Notes under the pieces: generated by a model
Told to the model about the DNA's origin: nothing
The model's database searches: none
Seen by the model: only the letters and a program-made list of their open reading frames with translations
Program-made: the position numbers and the translations under genes
Assembly: GCA_018223035.1 (NCBI GenBank)
Contig: JAAEZD010000016.1
Coordinates: 1 to 64,000 of the forward strand
Direction: 5' to 3'
Length of the DNA stretch: 64,000 nucleotides
Source: Heliomarina sp018223035
Lineage (GTDB): Bacteria > Pseudomonadota > Alphaproteobacteria > Rhodobacterales > Rhodobacteraceae
In this document: positions 59,548 to 64,000 of the stretch, one piece after another
Position numbering within the stretch: position 1 is the first letter of the stretch
Layout: the number at the start of each line of letters is the position of its first letter

Positions 59548-60620
59548 TCTATCGCGAAGCGGGTGATTTCAGCTCGACCTATGTTCAGGACAGCCAGACC
59601 TTTCCGATCAAGTTCGACCGGTATCGGTATTACCTTGTGCTGGCGGTGGCCTTTCTGGTCGTGCCCTTTGTCATCAACGATTACTGGGCGAACGCGATCC
59701 TGCTGCCGTTCCTGATCTACGCGATCGCGGCGATCGGGCTGAACATCCTGACGGGGTATTGCGGGCAGGTGAGCCTTGGCACCGGCGGGTTCATGGCGGT
59801 AGGGGCTTATGCCTGCTACAAGCTGATGACTGCCTTTCCGGATGTGAACATCTTTTTCCACGTCATCCTGTCGGGGCTGATTACCGCCGGGGTCGGAGTG
59901 CTCTTCGGATTGCCGAGTCTGCGGATCAAGGGGTTCTACCTTGCGGTGGCGACGCTGGCGGCGCAGTTCTTTCTTGTCTGGCTGTTCAACCGGGTGCCTT
60001 GGTTTTACAACTATTCCGCCTCGGGCCAGATTTCCGCGCCGGAACGCACGCTGTTCGGCATCGAGGTGACGGGACCGAATACCGAGGCCTGGGCGACCTA
60101 TCTTTTCTGTCTCGTTTTCCTTACCGGATCGGCGATCATCGCGCGGAACCTGACGCGGGGCACATTGGGGCGGACGTGGATGGCGATCCGCGACATGGAC
60201 ATTGCCGCCGAGATCATCGGGGTGAACCCGCTGCGGGCCAAGCTGACCGCTTTTGCGATTTCGTCCTTTTTCGTCGGGATTTCCGGGGCGCTGTTCTTTG
60301 CGGTCTACCTCGGCGCGGTCGAGGTCGGCGAGGCATTCGGCATCCAGAAATCCTTCCTTGTGCTGTTCATGGTGATCATCGGCGGCTTGGGCTCGATTTT
60401 CGGATCCTTTGCGGGGGCGGCGTTCCTCGTGCTTTTGCCGGTCGTGCTCAAGGTCGTGGGGGCGGATATGCTGGGATGGCCGACCGACATCGTGGCGCAT
60501 CTGCAGTTGCTGATCGTCGGCGGGCTGATCATCACGTTCCTGATCCTCGAGCCGCACGGGCTGGCGCAGCTTTGGCGCGTGGCCAAGGAGAAACTGAGAT
60601 TGTGGCCCTTCCCCCACTAG
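59544..60620 (+). CDS. livM: Branched-chain amino acid-type ABC permease, LivM type
   Basis: 358 residues with about nine membrane helices and a ~28-residue N-terminal cytoplasmic extension (MIYREAGDFSSTYVQDSQTF). The hallmark LIYAIAAIGLNILTGYCGQVSLGTGGFMAVGAYA and the ATPase-contact loop RTWMAIRDMDIAAEIIGVNPLRAKLTAFAISSFFVGISGAL are clear. Partner of LivH. Coupled to the small membrane gene by ATGA. The spacer to the substrate-binding gene (60621-60746) has several GC hairpins, which may stabilise mRNA ends or partly terminate. Confidence 0.94.
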   Translation: MIYREAGDFSSTYVQDSQTFPIKFDRYRYYLVLAVAFLVVPFVINDYWANAILLPFLIYAIAAIGLNILTGYCGQVSLGTGGFMAVGAYACYKLMTAFPDVNIFFHVILSGLITAGVGVLFGLPSLRIKGFYLAVATLAAQFFLVWLFNRVPWFYNYSASGQISAPERTLFGIEVTGPNTEAWATYLFCLVFLTGSAIIARNLTRGTLGRTWMAIRDMDIAAEIIGVNPLRAKLTAFAISSFFVGISGALFFAVYLGAVEVGEAFGIQKSFLVLFMVIIGGLGSIFGSFAGAAFLVLLPVVLKVVGADMLGWPTDIVAHLQLLIVGGLIITFLILEPHGLAQLWRVAKEKLRLWPFPH

Positions 60621-60746
60621 GGGGCGGGCGCGGGGTGAGAGGAGCGAGCCCCGCACCACATGCCGACCCCGATCGGGGCGGCGAAGGACAAGCGGGGGTC
60701 AACCCCGTGAACCATCGGACAAAACCACATGGGAGGAAAAGACCCG

Positions 60747-62030
60747 ATGAAACTTAGACTGACGACGCTGGCGCTGGGCGCCGTGATGGCCGCGGGGCCG
60801 GTGATGGCGGACCTCGTGTTCCCGTCGCTGAGCTATCGTACCGGGGCCTATGCCGCGAACGGTATTCCCTTTGCGGACGGCTACGAGGATTACTTTACAC
60901 TGCTGAACGAACGCGACGGCGGGATCGGCGGTGTGCCGGTACGAGTGATCGAATGCGAAACCGGCTATAACACCGAAAAAGGCGTGGAATGCTACGAGTC
61001 CACCAAGGGCGAAGGCTCGCTGGTGTATCAGCCTCTGTCGACGGGCATCACCTATCAGCTGATCCCAAAGGCGACGGCGGATGGTATCCCGGTCCACTCG
61101 ATGGGCTACGGCCGCACCTCGGCCAAGAACGGCGAAGTGTTCCGCAATATCTTCAACTACCCGGCCAACTATTGGGATGGGGCCTCGGTCGCGATCAAGC
61201 ATCTGCTTGAGCAGAACGGCGGCGACCTGTCCGGCAAGAAGATCGCGCTGGTCTATCACAACTCGGCTTACGGCAAAGAGCCGATCCGCACGCTGGAAGA
61301 GCTTGGCAAGAAGCATGGCTATGAGCTGATGCTGCTGCCGGTGGATCACCCGGGTCAGGAGCAGAAGTCACAGTGGCTTCAGGTGCGTCGTGAGCGTCCG
61401 GATTACGTGATCATGTACGGCTGGGGCGTGATGAACTCGGTCGCGATTCAGGAGGCGGTGAACATCCGATTCCCGATGGAGAATTTCATCGGCATCTGGT
61501 GGTCCGGGTCCGAGAATGACGTGCTGCCTGCGGGCGCCGGTGCCGATGGCTACAAGGCGCTGACCTTCCATAACCTTGGCGACGATTACCCGCTTTACGA
61601 TGACCTGCGCAAATATGTGGTCGATGCGGGCAAGGCCGCGGGTGCGGGCGATCAGCTTGGCACCGCGCTTTACAACCGTGGCATGTATGCGGCGATGCTG
61701 GCTGCAGAGGCTGCCAAGACCGCGCAGGAGATCCACGGCACCAAGGACATCACGCCCGCGATGATGCGCGACGGGATGGAGGCGCTGGTGATCGACGAAG
61801 CCAAGATGGAATCGCTGGGCCTGCCGAATTTCGGCCCGGAATTCGCGGCGTCCTGTGAAAATCATGGTGGCGACGGCCGTGGTGCGGTGGCGCAATGGGA
61901 TGCCGAAGCCGGTGAGTGGAACATGATCACCGACTATATCGACACCGATCAGGAAGTGATCAGCGCGCTGATCGAGGAAGATTCCTCGGCCTATGCGTCG
62001 GAAAACAACATCACACCTGGGTGCGATTGA
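60747..62030 (+). CDS. Periplasmic substrate-binding protein, LivK-like
   Basis: 427 residues with signal peptide (MKLRLTTLALGAVMAAGPVMA). It shows the type I periplasmic binding fold of the Peripla_BP_6 family: SYRTGAYAANGIPFADGYEDYFTLLNERDGGIGGVPVRV, KKIALVYHNSAYGKEPIRTLEELG and TALYNRGMYAAMLAAEAAKTA. Ligands of the wider family include branched-chain amino acids, aromatic acids and amides, so neither name nor substrate should be assumed. GGAGG lies ~11 nt before ATG 60747. Third component type of the transporter encoded around it. Confidence 0.92.
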   Translation: MKLRLTTLALGAVMAAGPVMADLVFPSLSYRTGAYAANGIPFADGYEDYFTLLNERDGGIGGVPVRVIECETGYNTEKGVECYESTKGEGSLVYQPLSTGITYQLIPKATADGIPVHSMGYGRTSAKNGEVFRNIFNYPANYWDGASVAIKHLLEQNGGDLSGKKIALVYHNSAYGKEPIRTLEELGKKHGYELMLLPVDHPGQEQKSQWLQVRRERPDYVIMYGWGVMNSVAIQEAVNIRFPMENFIGIWWSGSENDVLPAGAGADGYKALTFHNLGDDYPLYDDLRKYVVDAGKAAGAGDQLGTALYNRGMYAAMLAAEAAKTAQEIHGTKDITPAMMRDGMEALVIDEAKMESLGLPNFGPEFAASCENHGGDGRGAVAQWDAEAGEWNMITDYIDTDQEVISALIEEDSSAYASENNITPGCD

Positions 62031-62109
62031 TCTGACTGGTGCGGCGGCCCCGTGTCGCCGCACCTTTTTGACCCCGGCGAGGGGCTTGGAATTTTGAGGA
62101 TCTGTGAGA

Positions 62110-62946
62110 ATGCTCGATACGGCGAATGCGCAAGAGACGCTTCAGGATACCCTGCTGGAGATCAACAATATCGAGGTGATCTACAACCATGTGATCCTCG
62201 TGTTGAAAGGCGTTAGCCTGAAGGTGCCCAAAGGCGGCATCACGGCGCTGCTGGGCGGGAATGGCGCGGGCAAGACGACGACGCTCAAGGCGGTGTCGGG
62301 ATTGTTGGCGTCGGAACGGGGCGAGGTGACCAAGGGGTCGATCCGTTACCGTGGAGAGCCGATGCAGCACGCGGACCCGGCGCAGATCGTGCGCAAGGGG
62401 GTGATCCAGGTGATGGAGGGTCGGCATTGTTTCGAGCACCTGACCATCGAGGAGAACCTGCTGACCGGATCCTATACCCGCAAGGACAGCAAGGCCGAGC
62501 AGAATGCCTCACTGGAAAAGGTCTACGCCTATTTCCCGCGTCTCAAGGAACGCCGCAAGAGTCAGGCGGGGTATACCTCGGGCGGGGAACAGCAGATGTG
62601 TGCCATCGGACGGGCGATGATGGCCAACCCCGAAACGATCCTGCTGGACGAGCCGAGCATGGGGCTGGCGCCGCAGCTGGTCGAGGAAATCTTTGGCATC
62701 GTCAAGGACTTGAACGAGCAGGAAGGGGTGACGTTTCTTTTGGCAGAGCAGAACACGAATGTGGCACTTCGCTTTGCACATTACGGTTATATTCTGGAAT
62801 CCGGTCGCGTAGTGATGGATGGTGCGGCCAAGGCCCTGCGCGAGAATCCCGACGTCAAGGAGTTTTACCTTGGCATGTCGGACGAAGGACGCAAGTCGTT
62901 CCGCGACGTGCGATCCTATCGTAGACGCAAGAGATGGCTGAGCTGA
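62110..62946 (+). CDS. livF: ABC transporter ATP-binding protein, LivF type
   Basis: 278 residues. Walker A GGNGAGKTTTLKAV, LivF-like signature YTSGGEQQMCAIGRAMM, Walker B ILLDEPSMGLAPQLVEEIF and LLAEQNTNVALRFAHYGYIL. The N-terminus (MLDTANAQETLQDTLLEINNIEVIYNHVI) and basic C-terminal tail are longer than in E. coli LivF. GAGGA lies about 9 nt before ATG 62110; GTG 62104 is too close to that site. Second ATPase of the transporter. Confidence 0.94.
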   Translation: MLDTANAQETLQDTLLEINNIEVIYNHVILVLKGVSLKVPKGGITALLGGNGAGKTTTLKAVSGLLASERGEVTKGSIRYRGEPMQHADPAQIVRKGVIQVMEGRHCFEHLTIEENLLTGSYTRKDSKAEQNASLEKVYAYFPRLKERRKSQAGYTSGGEQQMCAIGRAMMANPETILLDEPSMGLAPQLVEEIFGIVKDLNEQEGVTFLLAEQNTNVALRFAHYGYILESGRVVMDGAAKALRENPDVKEFYLGMSDEGRKSFRDVRSYRRRKRWLS

Positions 62947-63006
62947 GTTATGTCGAGTGACCCGGGGTCCGGGTCGTAACAGGTATATTGACACGGAAGA
63001 GATGCC

Positions 63007-64000
63007 ATGACGGGGTATTATGATACGCTTGAGACGCGGTCCAAGGATGAGCGCGCGGCGGATATCGGCGGCGCTTTGCAGGTACAGATCGGGCAGGCTC
63101 AAAGCCTTCCCGGCTATGCCAAGACGCTGAAGGATGTCGATGCAAGCGAGATCACCTCGGTCAAGGAGCTGTCGAAACTGCCGGTGCTGCGCAAGTCGGA
63201 CCTGACCAAAGCGCAGGCCAAGACGCCGCCGTTTGGCGGGTTCGCGATGCACGCCGTGAACAAATACTCGCATATCTTCCAGTCGCCCGGCCCGATCTAT
63301 GAGCCGGGGATGATCGGGAAGGACTGGTGGGGCTTTGGCCGCGCGCTTTTTGCCGCCGGGATCGGCAAGAAGGACATCGTGCACAACTGTTTCGGCTATC
63401 ACCTTACCCCGGCGGGTATGATGTTCGAAAACGGCGCGCGGGCGGTCGGGGCGGCGGTGCTGCCCGCCGGGACCGGCCAGACCGAGTTGCAGGTGACCGC
63501 GGCGCGGGACGTGGGTACGACCGCCTATGCGGGGACGCCCGATTACCTGAAGGTGATCCTCGACAAGGCCGAGGAGATGGGCGTCAAGCTGAAGATCAGC
63601 AAGGCGGCTGTTGGTGGCGGCGCATTGTTCCCGTCGCTGCGGCAGGAATATGCGGATCGCGGGATCAGCTGCCTGCAATCCTATGCCACCGCCGATCTTG
63701 GAAATGTCGCTTATGAAAGCGAGGCGATGGAGGGGCTGATCGTCGATGAGCGGGTGATCGTCGAGATCGTGACCCCGGGCACCGGCAAGCCGGTGAAGCC
63801 GGGAGAAGTGGGCGAGGTCGTCGTGACGACGCTGAACCACGACTATCCACTGATCCGTTTCGCTACCGGCGATCTGAGCGCCGTGATGCCGGGGGTTTCG
63901 CCCTGCGGGCGGACCAATATGCGCATCAAGGGTTGGATGGGCCGGGCCGATCAGACCACCAAGGTCAAGGGCATGTTCATCCGCCCCGAACAGGTTGCCG
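63007..64000 (+). CDS. PaaK-like AMP-binding protein (3' end outside window)
   Basis: 331 codons are visible and the frame is open at the right edge. GGAAGAG precedes ATG 63007. The sequence follows phenylacetate-CoA ligase: VKELSKLPVLRKSDL, TPPFGGFA, HNCFGYHLTPAGMMFENGARAVGAAVLPAGTGQTE, TPDYLKVIL, and the A7 motif IRFATGDLSAVMPG. But where PaaK has SSGTTGKPT, this protein reads QSPGPIYEP (residues 92-100), and the A5 YGLTE-type motif is SYATAD. So ATP binding may be altered and the name phenylacetate-CoA ligase may be misleading. Its place at the end of the transporter operon suggests shared substrate with the first ligase. Confidence 0.85.
   Translation, partial: MTGYYDTLETRSKDERAADIGGALQVQIGQAQSLPGYAKTLKDVDASEITSVKELSKLPVLRKSDLTKAQAKTPPFGGFAMHAVNKYSHIFQSPGPIYEPGMIGKDWWGFGRALFAAGIGKKDIVHNCFGYHLTPAGMMFENGARAVGAAVLPAGTGQTELQVTAARDVGTTAYAGTPDYLKVILDKAEEMGVKLKISKAAVGGGALFPSLRQEYADRGISCLQSYATADLGNVAYESEAMEGLIVDERVIVEIVTPGTGKPVKPGEVGEVVVTTLNHDYPLIRFATGDLSAVMPGVSPCGRTNMRIKGWMGRADQTTKVKGMFIRPEQVA

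Noticed and set aside
1..64000. CRISPR arrays, prophage, transposases, tRNA and rRNA genes
   Set aside because: No regularly spaced long repeats, integrase or transposase motifs, or tRNA-like cloverleaf ends were seen when reading both strands; a dedicated scan was not possible.

Overview
The window is 64 kb of GC-rich chromosome, almost fully coding. Gene content points to an alphaproteobacterium of the Rhodobacteraceae, most likely the marine Roseobacter group. Markers are an RpoE-ChrR singlet-oxygen sigma/anti-sigma pair divergent from its flavoprotein operon, an rbfA-truB-rpsO block, a DUF1674 protein, a MutL carrying its own endonuclease motif, a bacterial ALDH16 beside deoC, and a LivGHMF-type transporter flanked by acyl-CoA ligases. 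This assignment is inference from gene families. No rRNA, tRNA, CRISPR, prophage or insertion sequence was seen.

Layout. 1-8.2 kb: minus-strand envelope operon (alpha-2-macroglobulin, glycolipid-binding-like protein, PBP1C) and the start of a glutathione-dependent formaldehyde dehydrogenase gene. 8.3-13.9 kb: double-receiver hybrid histidine kinase, yaaA, recQ, yggT. 14-17 kb: MFS transporter, mepA, queuosine-precursor transporter. 17-19.5 kb: orphan RTX protein, a possible leader RNA/peptide with a terminator, arfB, and a repeat-rich spacer. 19.5-25.5 kb: P1 peptidase; rbfA, DUF2233, truB, DUF1643 and rpsO on the minus strand; dapB and a small exported protein on the plus strand; SDHAF4-like. 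25.5-34.3 kb: RsmB-like methyltransferase, heparinase-like protein, purH, lspA, a lipoprotein and an M16 peptidase pair. 34.3-41 kb: ALDH16 and deoC on the minus strand, mutL and rmuC on the plus strand. 41-46.6 kb: chrR/rpoE divergent from a four-gene photo-oxidative stress operon. 46.7-52.3 kb: GST, histidine phosphatase, formate dehydrogenase alpha subunit, M20 amidohydrolase. 52.5-64 kb: OmpR-type regulator and hybrid kinase divergent from a transport and CoA-activation operon that runs off the end.

How genes work together. DeoC makes acetaldehyde, which the adjacent ALDH16 could oxidise. ChrR holds RpoE, and a near-consensus RpoE promoter precedes rpoE. In the last 9 kb a LIV-type ABC transporter with an extra 77-residue membrane protein sits between a canonical long-chain-type acyl-CoA ligase and a PaaK-like protein whose ATP-binding loop looks degenerate. 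A divergent phosphorelay pair could sense the transported compound.

Outside genes, three kinds of dispersed element stand out: 11-bp phased TGTACA arrays at two loci; a GTATTT...AAGAAGG repeat that in two places supplies a gene's ribosome-binding site; and two AT-rich double-hairpin elements of nearly identical layout. A short ORF with a 15-base match to the complement of the 16S rRNA 3' end, followed by a strong terminator just before arfB, is the most unusual single site. All numbers are hand-read from the sequence; family names are from recognition of motifs, not database searches.
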